From Aplectana chamaeleonis (taxonomy: Eukaryota; Nematoda; Chromadorea; Rhabditida; Cosmocercidae), in contig JAPDOI010000964.1 in NCBI GenBank assembly GCA_029168955.1, positions 62,001 through 126,000 of the forward strand: a stretch of 64,000 bases of DNA, written 5' to 3'. Numbering within the stretch: the first letter of the stretch is position 1; every line of letters begins with the position of its first letter. Under the pieces are notes generated by a model that had not been told where the DNA came from, searched no databases, and was given only the letters and a program-made list of their open reading frames with translations. Of this stretch, positions 43,943 through 55,200 are shown piece after piece. A program made the translations under genes and the position numbers.

Positions 43943-44217
43943 AAGTGTGCCCGAATGAGAATGGCGGCCCACGCGGCTGGCGTGTTTGGCGGGCGGCCGT
44001 CGCATGTGCCGCTCTTGGACGAGTGTTGGATTTCAACGACGGCCGCCCGTCTCCCACCGTTTGCAGAGCTGATTGATCGGCGCAGTGCTTGCTGCCAGCC
44101 GGTGCCAGCCCGTTCGTAGTCGATGGCGGTGGGGACTTTTCGCATGCTCGTCCAAGAGCGGCGAAGGCGACGGTCACGCTGGCCGCATGGGCCGCCATTC
44201 TCATTCGTACGCACCTT
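43943..44217. mobile_element. Small foldback MITE of about 275 bp
   Basis: Ends aagtgtgcccgaatgagaat and its inverted relative attctcattcgtacgcacctt; mirrored inner blocks (tgccgctcttggacgag and ctcgtccaagagcggc). It resembles the element at 7564-7790. Confidence 0.7.
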
Positions 44218-44433
44218 ACCTTATTGAACTCTACTGATAAGGTCATAACTCTTCGAGTTTTAAGCGTCTTTCATAGTTTGCCGGCCGACGTCGGCCGACT
44301 CATTACCGAATTTGACAAGTCAAGATACCACATATATTAGGTGGTTACCTATGAAAGCGCGTTTTTTCACTATTAAAAAAATTAAAATTTCAGAAAAATT
44401 TTTATTTAACTTTTATTAACTATAACAACCATT

Positions 44434-44565
44434 TTTACACAAGGTGTTGAGTTGATCGCAAAACGCTTGGCTCCGGGCGAGATTGACTCCCCCGGAAAGG
44501 GAATATGCTGGTTCAATCTCGCCCGGAGCCAAGCGTTTTGCGATCAACTCAACACCTTGTGTAAA
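44434..44565. repeat. Perfect 53-bp inverted repeat (hairpin) inside the mariner relic
   Basis: Arms 44434-44486 and 44513-44565 are exact reverse complements, starting TTTACACAAGGTGTTGAG; the loop is 26 bp (starting ctcccccgg). It lies downstream of the transposase stop. No TSD is evident. Confidence 0.93.
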
Positions 44566-44599
44566 CATACCATAACGTGCACTGCGACGTTGAACAGCA

Positions 44600-45620
44600 G
44601 TTACGGCAAAAAACATCCAAAAATCGTATAACAACCATTATCAACAATAACATTATTCCAGTTTATGGGCAATTTATGATAACCATCGAAAAAAATTTAG
44701 ACTGTTTTAAGGCGATCCAATCATCACAAGCACGCTCATGCCGATCATTTTCTCCGCAGGGCTACAGTATCCCTCCTTTAAAATTTTTCCAAGTGTCAGC
44801 ATGGTTATGAGCACATCTTAATAGCCAACAAACATGTTTGCACAATTTCGACCTTCTCAGCCACTCCCCAGTGGCTTCTCGAGGAGAGCGGTGTGTGAAT
44901 GAATGCATACCGCTCCTCCGCTCTTTTTTACCCCGCATGTTATGAGCGTGTGTTTACATTGGTTATCATGTTTTGTTCAAGAATGGTTACGGTAGCCCTG
45001 CGGAAAAAGTGATCGGCATGGACGTGCTTTTCCAATCATCAAGCCATTTTTGGACATCTTCATGTTTAGTGAAGCGCTGTTCGGCCAATCCATGGGCCAT
45101 CGATCGAAACAGATGATAGTCCGAAGGAGCAATATCTGGAATATATGGCGGGTGGAGCAAGACTTCCCAATTCATTTCTCGCAACTCCTTTTTAACTTGT
45201 TTTCCAACATGTGGTCGGGCGTTGTCGTGAAGAAGTATGGGACGTTCGTGTCTTGTAGCCCATTCAGGTCGTTTGATGGCTACTTCTTGGTTCAAGTTGG
45301 CTAATTGCTCTTTGTAACGAGCTGCTGTAACTGTTTCACCGGGTTTGAGTTGTTCATAATACAGAACACCCTTCTGATCCCACCAGATACAGAGCAGAAC
45401 CTTCTTTCCATGAATATTGGGCCTCGGGATCAATTTGGGAGCTTTTCCTGGATCTGTCCATGATCTTTTACGCCTGGGATTATCGAAATAAATCCACATT
45501 TCATCTCCACTGGTGATTCTATGCATGAATGACTTGTGCCGTTATCGTTGAAGAAGAAGTTCGCACGTCTCCCGCAAATGCTCTTTTGTTGGCGCTTCAG
45601 AAGTCGTCTATAAATAATTT
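44600..45620 (-). pseudogene. mariner transposase (mauritiana-like), broken
   Basis: The catalytic part is readable: GDEMWIYFDNPRRKRSW (first Asp), CIWWDQKGVLYYEQLKPGET, RPILLHDNARPHVGK (second Asp) and DIAPSDYHLFRSMAHGLAEQ (third Asp), i.e. a DD34D-type core. A stop codon precedes it (ELLLQR-stop-RHKSF). A MITE with an 11-bp TSD splits it after KWLDDW. The remainder lies beyond the MITE at about 44605-44715 (DGYHKLPINWNN after a one-base shift). The N-terminal DNA-binding half is missing, so it is inactive. Confidence 0.92.
44727..45030. mobile_element. Mutator-like MITE inserted in the mariner transposase
   Basis: 11-bp target-site duplication TCCAATCATCA at 44716-44726 and 45031-45041. 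TIRs begin CAAGCACGCTCATGCCGATC and run through a GGGCTACCGTAA block. Length 304 bp. A 9-11 bp TSD suggests the Mutator superfamily, but no transposase is present here. A related copy is at 51975-52277. Confidence 0.88.
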
Positions 45621-45983
45621 TAAAAAATTAATGAATATACTAACTACAAATAAGTTAACAGTATTAGGTAGCGCTTAAAACGCTCTACAAGATAAACACA
45701 GACAAGAAAATTTTTAAAAAAATTATTCATGCAAAAAAAAACGGCGAAAGAAAAACGCGCTTTTATAGGTAACCACCTAATACATTATGTCAGATTTTTT
45801 TGGTAGATAAGATGGATAGGGTAGAGTAGATAGATATTCCACATTCGATAACGACTCGTTCGACGTCGGTCGGGCAACTGTGAAAGCGCCTTTAGACTCA
45901 AAATTAAGCTCTAAAAACAGAAGTTTCCAGGGATATCGTCATTAGGAATTCGCCTTCTCTACGAATTACCCTCTCGTATAATC

Positions 45984-46496
45984 ACAAGAACGATAGTTAA
46001 GTGCGCCAGAACAGGGCTACCGTAATTTCACTCGAGTTGGCTCCAAAATTTACTAACACCTCATTCATACTTTTGCGATAGCGGCAAATGCCGCGGATCA
46101 TCAGCAGAAAAATGAGAATTTAGATGTCTGATACCATTATCAGACACCTGATTTCGCATTTTAGAGCAGTATCAGACATCTGGTTTCTTATTTTTCCACT
46201 GATAATCGCGGCATTTGCCGCTATCGCAAAAGTATGAATGAGGTGTAAGTTCTGACTCTAAATTCGCTACATCTTCACCACGGGTGGTGCTGTTTTCCTG
46301 CTTTGTAGTCCAGGCAGATCCTCAACTGCTGAACTCTGGAGAAGGACGGTGTGTGAATGATGACACACCGCTCTCCACTTCTTTTATACTTTACCCTTGA
46401 TCAATTGGGAATCATCAAATTTGTTTATGAGAGCCGAATAACATCATTTCTAAGATTACGGTAGTCCTCTTCTGGCGCACTTAACTATCGTTCTTG
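45984..46496. mobile_element. Related Mutator-like MITE with its own nested foldback
   Basis: 10-bp target-site duplication TCGTATAATC (45974-45983 and 46497-46506). TIR caagaacgatagttaagtgc, then a CAGGGCTACCGTAA block shared with the 44727 and 51975 elements. A foldback at about 46058-46246 (arms cctcattcatacttttgcga and more) is nested inside. Confidence 0.87.
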
Positions 46497-46591
46497 TCGT
46501 ATAATCTACCTAGCTTCAAAGACGAAGCTCTTACGGCCCTCGTAGGCACTGCAAAACAAGAATAAACCTATTATTTCTATTTTGCATTTGT

Positions 46592-47056
46592 ACGGCCCCG
46601 GTCAGAGTTGGTGCTATTTGCAACTGTAACCCGCCGTCAACTGCTGACACCCGCCCGGTCGATACTTATAAATAAAATGGTGGGGTGAGGTTGAGAAAAT
46701 CACCCGGTGTGGGCGACTAGAGCGATGTGATGACGATGGTTACGTGACTGCACCCGTTTAGAGAAATAGTGAAAGGGAGTAAAGTTAAGAAAAGGAGGTA
46801 GCTGGGTGGATACGCTTCCTAGTCATACGCAATATTTCAATATCGGCCCGCCAAACCCGCAATTTCCTCATACCCGTCATCCACGTAAAGCCACACCGAG
46901 TGATTTTCTCAACCTCATCCCACCATTTTATTCATACGTATCGACCGGGCGGTTGACGGCAGTCCACACCGGGTTTTTTTTGCACCCCTTTTCCAATGCT
47001 TTCTGTGTGTATCGACCGGGCTGGACACGTCGGCTCAACCAACTCTGACAGGGCCG
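46592..47056. mobile_element. Foldback element with ACGGCCC termini
   Basis: Left end acggccccggtcagagttgg, right end ccaactctgacagggccgt. Mirrored inner blocks include tgggtgaggttgagaaaatc-type sequence and cgcccggtcgatac. About 465 bp, non-coding. The TSD is not clear. Confidence 0.75.
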
Positions 47057-47942
47057 TCCCCCGAGCGCCTTTGTAAGTTTGAACAAGACTCAACTCACCT
47101 ACCCAGCAAACGAGGAGACGTTGAATGAAATGTATTCAGCCGACTATAGGAACTAAAATTCATCAAAATGACTGATAAGACATGTTCAAGATAATGCTGG
47201 TCAGAAAAAGCAATCAGTCGACAACTTAGCGCTAACCAGCCTCTTCGAAAATTTACGCTGCAGCATAATTCTTTGACAATGCGCTCCACAGTGTAAGCGC
47301 ACTTCTTGCACGAAACTATTGTATTTATGCCTCATGCGAAGCCCATTGTGTTGTCAAACGTCTTACCCCTTACGTTCGATGATGAATAAGCTGGAATGCT
47401 CAGAAAATAGACTGGCAGACACATGTGAAGGGGCCAACTCACTGTTGAAAGTGCTTAAAAGGCCTGTAGGGATACCGAGTTGCAGCAGACCGCCATTATC
47501 ATGTCTGACCTCCCTCAAATGCGCCGAATGCCGGAAGTAGCTTCAATATTCCGGATATTTATATTGTAGCATATCTAACTGTTTTGCTTTGCTACGGATT
47601 AGTATGATTTGGAAATGTGACCTTTGTGAGAAACTCGTTAAAAGAGGTGAAATGTCTTATGCTACTGATTTGGCATGGGAATAAACTCGAAAGAAGCGCT
47701 AAAAACTTAGTGAAATGATTCATCGTTGATTTGGCTGTGCACTTGTTTACTAAGCAACAAAAATCGAGCGTGACATCGGAAAACCAAATCACGCGCTTCT
47801 TACTGAGAATTTATGTATTCGTGTAACAGCAGTTCTCTTAGTTGACGACATTCGCATAAACTCACTACGTGATGTTATTTCAACTTTCATTAATTGATTG
47901 TCAATCGGACGCGAACGCGTCAAATAATTTAGCAGTGCCTAA
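47057..47942. other. Non-coding, no feature recognised
   Basis: Short open frames on both strands show no recognisable content. Confidence 0.4.
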
Positions 47943-48540
47943 AAATTGTGGTGAGCGCGAAGCGCTCACCAGATTGTGGTGCGCGCGAAGCGCGCACCAG
48001 ATTTGGCTTTAACTCGCCCACGCGCAACTCTGCGATTACGAAATCGGCGTTCGGAGTGACTGTGGAAATACGGTTTTTCCTCCATTGGAAAGAGCGTAAA
48101 AAGTTGGGGTATACACCCAAAAATGGTTTGGAACGGTTGCTTGGCGCTCGAGAAAAATGGCGAAAACCACGTGATTTTGGTCGAAAAACTGTTAATCTCC
48201 TTTTTTTTTCAGACGGCGTTCACGATCTTGTGTAACCAGTTAAAATTGAGCTAGGAAGCTAATTTTTTGACAGGAGCCTAGAAATGGATGCAGCTAGCTC
48301 CTATTCAATTTTGGAGTTGAAAGCTCAATTTTAGCGGAACCCCAATTTTGAGGGTCAAGACGGGTAAAAACATGTAAACATGTTATTGTAAACCCTCCGA
48401 CGCTCACTGAACTTTAAAAATGAACTAGTGAAAATCAACACAGCTAGTGATAGGCTTCCGGCCAAGATTGTTCTCTCTTTGAGATGATTGGCGTAAATAG
48501 GACTTGAAGAGTGCGCAGGACGCCGCAGAAAAATAGGATT
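47943..48540 (-). mobile_element. Hairpin-ended dispersed repeat, copy 3 (double hairpin)
   Basis: Inverted relative to copies 1 and 2. It starts with two successive 23-nt hairpins: 47949-47971 (TGGTGAGCGC arms) and 47977-47999 (TGGTGCGCGC arms). The body follows, and then only a stub of the 42-bp minisatellite (gtgcgcaggacgccgcag) near 48511-48530. Confidence 0.72.
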
Positions 48541-48959
48541 ATAATTTTCCACCGGCAAAAAATTCTCACTCAGGATTATCCTATTAAAGTTGCGCTCTGG
48601 CTTACTGGGGCAAGTTCAAACCTGTTTTACGTGTTCTATGTCAAGACGCGTATAAAATACACATGTTTATACAAAGGTATTAACAATGTTGCTGGTATAA
48701 AAGGCTCCTCATCTCACCGTGTGCCTCAGTCGGCTCTTCGGAGCCGGACCTGGAAGGTGGCCTTAGTCACTTTCCAGGAGATCCACCGGATAACGGAGGA
48801 TAATTTTTGTCGCCTAGGGGATATCCCCACAGCTCGGGGGGGTGGTACCCAAGTATGGGCCCATCTCCCCACAGTTTGCAGTGGGGTGGACCCCACTGCG
48901 AACAGTGGTGGTGGGGTCATCCCCCACCTCTCGTTAGGATCACAACAGGGATGATCCTT
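48541..48959. other. Unassigned insert between two copies of the hairpin repeat
   Basis: Contains a TATA-like tataaaagg (48696) upstream of a stem-forming cggctcttcggagccg (48732-48747) and a GTGGGG-rich segment with mirrored blocks (ccccacagtttgcagtgggg). It might be a small transcribed element, but no known RNA family was recognised. Confidence 0.4.
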
Positions 48960-49625
48960 GTGGGATGGTTTCTTGGCACCTGAGAAAGATGGAGAAAACC
49001 ACGTGATTTTGGTCGAAAAACTTTTGATCTCCTTTTTTCAGACTGCATTCACGATCTTGTTGCAAAACCTAAAATTTAGCTAGGAAGTAATTTTTTTGGC
49101 AGGAGGCTGGAAATGGATGCAGCTAGCTCCTATTCAATTTCGGAGCTGAAAGCTCAATTTTTGCGGAACCTCAAAATTGAGGGCCAAGACGGGTAAAAAC
49201 ATGTTATTGTAAACCCTCCGACGCTTACTGAACTTTAAAAATGAACTAATGAAAATCAACACAGCTAATAATAGGCTACCGCCCAAGATTGTTTCCTCTT
49301 TGAGACGGTTGGTGTGAATAGGATTTCAGGAGTGCGCAGGGCGCAGCAGAAAGTGCGCGGGCCCCCAGTGGGAATGTGCAGGACGCCGTAGAAAGTGTGC
49401 GGGCCCCCAGTGGGAATGCGCAGGATGCCGTACAAAGTGTACGGAACCACAGTGGGAGTGCGCAGGACGCCGTAGAAAGTCTGCAAGACCTCAGTGGGAA
49501 TGCGCCGGATGCCATAGAAAGTGTGCGGGACCCAAGTGGGAGGGCGCAGGACGCCAAAAAAAGTGTGCGGGACCCCAGTGGGAAAGCGCACGACGCTGTA
49601 AAACGTGTAGGGGCCTCAGTAGGAA
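48960..49625 (-). mobile_element. Hairpin-ended repeat, copy 4 (hairpin end missing), with 42-bp array
   Basis: The body matches copy 3 from gagaaaaccacgtgattttg onward. 49327-49620 holds seven 42-bp units (aaagtgtgcgggacccc...agtgggaatgcgcaggatgccgt). Units are well diverged. The hairpin end was lost at the junction with the 48541-48959 insert. Confidence 0.8.
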
Positions 49626-49857
49626 AGAATAGGTCGTTTTTAATGTCTGCGGGTCACAATTTTTAGGAGTTATAGTCGTCCGACCACACCGATCGGTAGT
49701 GACTGTAATGGCTGTAGCACTAGGTCGACTGCGGCACACGATTTTGACCCACTTCCTGGCCGTTTTTCACCGTTCCTTTTCAGTTCTGGGACGGAAACTA
49801 CCGAAAGCTCAGGATTGTGCGAAAAAATTGACATTCGTTTTACCGCGAACACTGCCT

Positions 49858-50349
49858 TTAAAGGCAGTGTTCACGATAAGAATAATTTTTCTGCTTTTTC
49901 GCCCATCTTGAAGACAATCACATGCCGATTCCAATGATGTTTTTGGAATTGTACAAGACCTTATAGAAACGGAGTTATGGTCCCTCAAAAATTTAGCTAG
50001 GGAAAATGGTGGACGAGTTGTACGAGGCTTGTAACTTCCATCTTTTTGCAGCCGATGTATGCGAGCTGACCTGAGTAAGAGAGAGGGGTTGAGAATGAAG
50101 GAAAGAACGGGGCTATTGATCGGAAACCATCGCTCATCTCACAATCTCGAGCATTCATTTGTTCACGTCGGTGGGCGTGAAAAGTGCATCTGGGTGTGAC
50201 GAGCTGACGGGTGTCCAACTTTGGGGCCGTAGGGGACAGTTCCGAGCTCATTTTTCTTAGTTTTTCAACATGAGGGTTGCGCTAGGCCCTCTCGCTGCCG
50301 ATCTCCACCAAAAATCAGACATGGTTTTTATCGTGGACACTGCCTTTGA
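49858..50349. mobile_element. TTAA-flanked MITE (family alpha, copy J), next to a solo MITE end
   Basis: TTAAAGGCAGTGTTCACGAT at the left; ATCGTGGACACTGCCTTTGA at the right (TTAA decayed to TTGA). Directly left of it, the sequence cgcgaacactgcctttaa is the right end of another MITE sharing the same TTAA; its left end was not found. Confidence 0.83.
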
Positions 50350-50424
50350 AGGTTTTGCCTCTCCAGAATGGGAATTACTAAGCAAAAATCAGGTCACAAA
50401 GGGAACCTTTGGGAAAAATATATG

Positions 50425-51089
50425 AAAATTCCGAAAGTTTACGTTCCCTGGCAAAAGTAATGATTTGGCAAGGTTATAACTACAAAGAAATATAGAAGTT
50501 GACAAAATAAAATTTAAAAAAACAACTCGAAATATGTTTGAAAATGATTGGGCACAAAATAACCAGAAGTGATGAAAAACTGGGAAATGTAGTGAAATGA
50601 CCAAAACCGGATTTGGCGGTCATTCATAGGCCAACTTTTGATAAGTAGTGACTGACGAGGGATTGAATTTTACAAGATTCTCCGTTAAACTTATCAAAGC
50701 TAAATCAAGCGCGCGACAGAAACCGTAAAACATTTCATTGAAGCTGTAATACGGAAATCAGCTTAGGTCAACTATGGTCAACTATTACGCTCAAATCCGA
50801 TGAGCGCTTGATTTCGCTTTGATAAGTTTAACGGAGAATCTTGTAAAATTCAATCCCTCGTCAGTCACTACTTATCAAAAGTTGGCCTATGAATGACCGC
50901 CAAATCCGGTTTTGGTCATTTCACTACATTTCCCAGTTTTTCATCACTTCTGGTTATTTTGTGCCCAATCATTTTCAAACATATTTCGAGTTGTTTTTTT
51001 AAATTTTATTTTGTCAACTTCTATATTTCTTGTAGTTATAACATTGCCAAATCATTACTTTTGCCAGGAAGCTAAACTTTCGGAAATTT
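50425..51089. mobile_element. Long palindromic element, uninterrupted copy
   Basis: Same family as 16257-17376. Arms of about 300 bp mirror around about 50757, with ends ccgaaagttta...cctggcaaaag. No open frame is supported. The flanking ggaacctttgggaaaaatatatgaaa block is also found beside the other copy (17375-17400, inverted), so both copies sit in the same larger dispersed repeat. Confidence 0.88.
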
Positions 51090-52286
51090 GGCTTTGATTC
51101 GCCATCGCGCAACCCCCTGATCTCAGTATCAGGGTCCAGAGTAAACGTAGAAAGTCCGTTCTTTTTGCATTCAATATACTTTAGAAAGTTGAATAACTCT
51201 TCAAAAAATGGTCCGGAATGGTTACCTGAGATTCGAGAAAAATTGTCAAAACCACGTGATTTTGGTGGAACAATGGTTCATCTCCTTTTTTTTCAGTTGG
51301 CGTACATGATCTTGTTGGAACACTTATCGTTGAGCTAGAAAGCTCATTTTTGGCCAGAAAGTTGGTTATGATTGCACCTAGCTCCTGTCAAAATTTGAAG
51401 TTTGTAGCTCAATTTTTGTGGAACCTCAAAATTGAGGGTCAAGAAAGACAAAAACACGTAAGCATGTTATTATAAACCATCCGACGTTTACTCATTCGTA
51501 AAAAGGAATTAGTGAAATAAACACTGTTACTGATAGGCTTTTGCTCAAGATTGAACGCTCCCAGAGACGGGGCAACGCTTCAATCAATACGGAGGGATCT
51601 CGGAAGTACTTTTTGGAACGCCGCACGGTGTGAATCAGAAGTGCACCACAGAGCGCCGTAGATAATGTGCGGAACCCCAGTAGGAGTGCGCAAGACGCCG
51701 TAGAATGTGTGCGGGACCCAAGTGGGAGTGCGCCGGACGCCGTAGAAAATGTGTGGGACCCAAATGAGAGCGCGCCGGGCGCCTAGAAAGTGTGCGGGAC
51801 CCTAATGGGTGTGCGCAGTACGCCGTAGAAAGTGTGTGGGACCCAAAAGAAAGTACGTTGGACGCCGTAGAAACTGTGAGGTGACCAAGTGGAAGTGCGC
51901 CAGACGCCGTAGAACGTGTGCGGGACCCAAGTGGGATGCGCCGGACGCCGTAGAAAGTTTGCGGGACCAAAATACAAGCACGCCCATGCCGTCATTTTTT
52001 CCGCAGGGCTACCATAAACATTCTTGAACAAAATATGATAACGAACGATAACACACGCTCATAACATGCGGGGTATAAAAGGGCAGAGGAGCGGTATGCA
52101 TTCATTCACAAACCGCTCTCTTCTAGAAGCCGCTGGGAAGTGGCTTAGGAGGTCGAAATTGAGCAAACACGATTGTTGGCTATTACGATGTGCTCATATT
52201 TAGGCTGACACTTGGAATTGTTTCGGAGGAGGGTTACGGTAGCCCTGTGGACAAAGTGATCGGCATGAGCGTGCTTGTAACCCAAA
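51090..52286 (-). mobile_element. Hairpin-ended repeat, copy 5, with 42-bp array leading into the satellite
   Basis: The body (51100-51560) matches copies 3 and 4. From about 51640 it continues as diverged 42-bp units (gtgcgggacccaagtgggagtgcgccggacgccgtagaa type). The array is interrupted by a MITE at 51975-52277 and resumes at 52287 with cagaacgccgtagaaagtgtg, where units change to the satellite form. The terminal hairpin is absent from this copy. Confidence 0.78.
51975..52277. mobile_element. Mutator-like MITE inserted in the 42-bp array
   Basis: TIRs CAAGCACGCCCATGCCGTCA and the inverted CAAGCACGCTCATGCCGATC; the interior is nearly that of 44727-45030 in opposite orientation. The target duplication (accaaaata against acccaaatg) is imperfect. 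It contains a tataaaagg sequence followed by a CGGT-rich hairpin also present in the other copy. Confidence 0.85.
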
Positions 52287-55200
52287 TGGTTGTGCTCAGA
52301 ACGCCGTAGAAAGTGTGCAGGACATCACTGGGAGTGTGCAGGATGTCACAGAAAGTGTGCAGGACATCAGTGGGAGTGTGCAGAACGCAGTAGAAAGTGT
52401 GCAGGACATCAGTGGGAGTGTGCAGGATGTCACAGAAAGTGTGCAGGACATCAGTTGGAGTGTGCAGGATGTCACAGAAAGTGTGCAGGACATCAGTGGG
52501 AGTGTGCAGGATGTCACAGAAAGTGTGCAGGACATCAGTGAGAGTGTGAGAGACATTAGTGGGAGTGTGCAGGATGTCACAGAAAGTGTGCAGGACATCA
52601 GTGAGAGTGTGTGAGACATTAGTGGGAGTGTGGAGGATGTCACAGAAAGTGTGCAGGACATCAGTGAGAGTGTAAGCGAGACATCAGTGGGAGCGTGCAG
52701 GATGTCACTGAAAGTGTGCAGGACATCAGTGGGAGTGTGCAGGATGTCATAGAAAGTGTGCAGGACATCAGTGAGAGTGTGCAGGATGTCACAGAATGTG
52801 CGCAGGACAACAGTGAGAGTGTGCGAGACATTAGTGGGAGTGTGCAGGATGTCACAGAAAGTGTGCAGGACATCAGTGAGGTGTGCGAGACATCAGTGGG
52901 AATGTGTAGGATGTCACAGAAAGTGCGCAGGACATCAGTGAGAGTGTGCGAGACATTAGTGGGAATGTGCAGGATGTCACAGAATATGCGCAGGACATTA
53001 GTGGGAGTGTGCAGGAGGTCATAGAAAGTGTGCAGGACATCAGTGGGAATGTGTAGGATGTCACAGAATGTGCGCAGGACATCAGTGGGAGTGTGCAGGA
53101 TGTCACAGAAAGTGTGCAGGACATCACTGCGAGTGTGCAGAACGCAGTAGAAAGTGTGCAGGACATCAGTGGGAGGGGGCAGGATGTCACAGAAAGTGTG
53201 CAGGACATCTGTGGGAGTGTGCAGGATGTCACAGAAAGTGTGCAGGACATCAGTGGGAGTGTGCAGGATGTCACAGAAAGTGTGCAGGACATCAGTGAGA
53301 GTGTGCGAGACATTAGTGGGAGTGTGCAGGATGTCACAGAAAGTGTGAGGACATCAGTGAGAGTGTGCGAGACATTAGTGGGAGTGTGCAGGATATCACA
53401 GAAAGTGTGCAGGACATCAGTGAGAGTGTGCGAGACATTAGTGGGAGTGTGCAGGATGTCACAGAATGTGCGCAGGACATTAGTGGGAGCGTGCGGGACT
53501 TCATAGAAAGTGTGCAGGACATCAGTGGAAATGTGTAGGATGTCACAGAATGTGCGCAGGACATCAGTGGGAGTGTGCAGGATGTCACAGAAAGTGTGCA
53601 GGACATCACTGCGAGTGTGCAGGATGTCAGTAGAAAGTGTGCAGGGACATCCAGTGGGAGTGTGCAGGATGTCACAGAAAGTGTGCAGGACATCAGTGGG
53701 AGTGTGCAGGATGTCACAGAAAGTGTGCAGGACATCAGTGGGAGTGTGCAGGATGTCACAGAAAGTGTGCAGGACATCAGTGGGAGTGTGCAGGATGTCA
53801 CAGAAAGTGTGCAGGACATCACTGCGAGTGTGCAGGATGTCACAGAAAGTGTGCAGCACATCAGTGGGAGTGTGCAGGATATCACAGAAAGTGTGCAGGA
53901 CATCAGTGGGAGTGTGCAGGATGTCACAGAAAGTGTGCAGGACATCAGTGGTTGTGCGCAGAACGCCGTAGAAAATGTGCAGGACATCAGTGGGAGTGTG
54001 CAGGATGTCACAGAAAGTGTGCAGGACATCAGTGGGAGTGTGCAGGATGTCACAGAAAGTATGCAGGACATCAGTGGGGGTGTGCAGGTCACAGAAAGTG
54101 TGCAGGACATCAGTGGGAGTGTGCAGGATGTCACAGAAAGTGTGCACGACATCAGTGGGAGTGTGCAGGATGTCACAGAAAGTATGCAGGACATCAGTGG
54201 GAGTGTGCAGGATGTCACAGAAAGTATGCAGGACATCAGTGGGAGTGTGCAGGATGTCACAGAAAGTGTGCAGGACATCAGTGAGGGTGTGCAGGATGTC
54301 ACAGAAAGTATGCAGGACATCAGTGGGAGTGTGCAGGATGTCACAGAAAGTGTGCAGGACATGAGTGAGGGTGTGCAGGATGTCACAGAAAGTGTGAGGA
54401 CATCAGTGAGAGTGTGCGAGACATTAGTGGGAGTGTGCAGGATATCACAGAAAGTGTGCAGGACATCAGTGAGAGTGTGCGAGACATTAGTGGGAGTGTG
54501 CAGGATGTCACAGAAAGTGTGAGGACATCAGTGAGAGTGTGCGAGACATTAGTGGGAGTGTGCAGGATGTCACAGAAAGTGTGCAGGACATCAGTGGGAG
54601 TGTGCAGGATGTCACAGAAAGTGTGCAGGACATCAGTGAGAGTGTGCGAGACATTAGTGGGAGTGTGCAGGATGTCACAGAAAGTGTGAGGACATCAGTG
54701 AGAGTGTGCGAGACATTAGTGGGAGTGTGCAGGATGTCACAGAAAGTGTGAGGACATCAGTGAGAGTGTGCGAGACATTAGTGGGAGTGTGCAGGATATC
54801 ACAGAAAGTGTGCAGGACATCAGTGGGAGTGTGCAGGATGTCACAGAAAGTGTGCAGGACATCACTGCGAGTGTGCAGAACGCAGTAGAAAGTGTGCGGG
54901 ACATCAGTGGGAGTGCAGGACGTCACAGAAAGTGAGCAGGACATCAGTGGGAGCGTACAGGACTTCATAGAAAGTGTGCAGGACATCAATGGGAATGTGC
55001 AGGATGTCACAGAAAGTAGGCAGGACATCAGTGGGAGTGCGCAGGACGTCATAGAAAGCGTGCACGACATCAGTGGGAGTGTGCAGAACGCAGTAGAAAG
55101 TGTGCAGGACATCAGTGGGAGTGTGCAGGATGTCACAGAAAGTGTGCAGGACATCAGTGGGAGTGTGCAGGATGTTAGAGAAAGTGTGCAGGACATCAGT

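Larger units (their letters stand above)
44337..45780 (-). mobile_element. mariner element relic with two nested insertions
   Basis: Terminal inverted repeats TTAGGTGGTTACCTATGAAA (left) and the inverted match ending CCACCTAA (right), flanked by TA on both sides. 1444 bp in total, of which 44434-44565 is a hairpin insertion and 44727-45030 a MITE. Removing these leaves about 1 kb, shorter than a 1.3 kb mariner; the N-terminal part of the transposase is deleted. Confidence 0.93.

Noticed and set aside
47943..48000. Rho-independent terminator-like hairpins
   Set aside because: They are ends of a dispersed eukaryotic repeat, not bacterial terminators.
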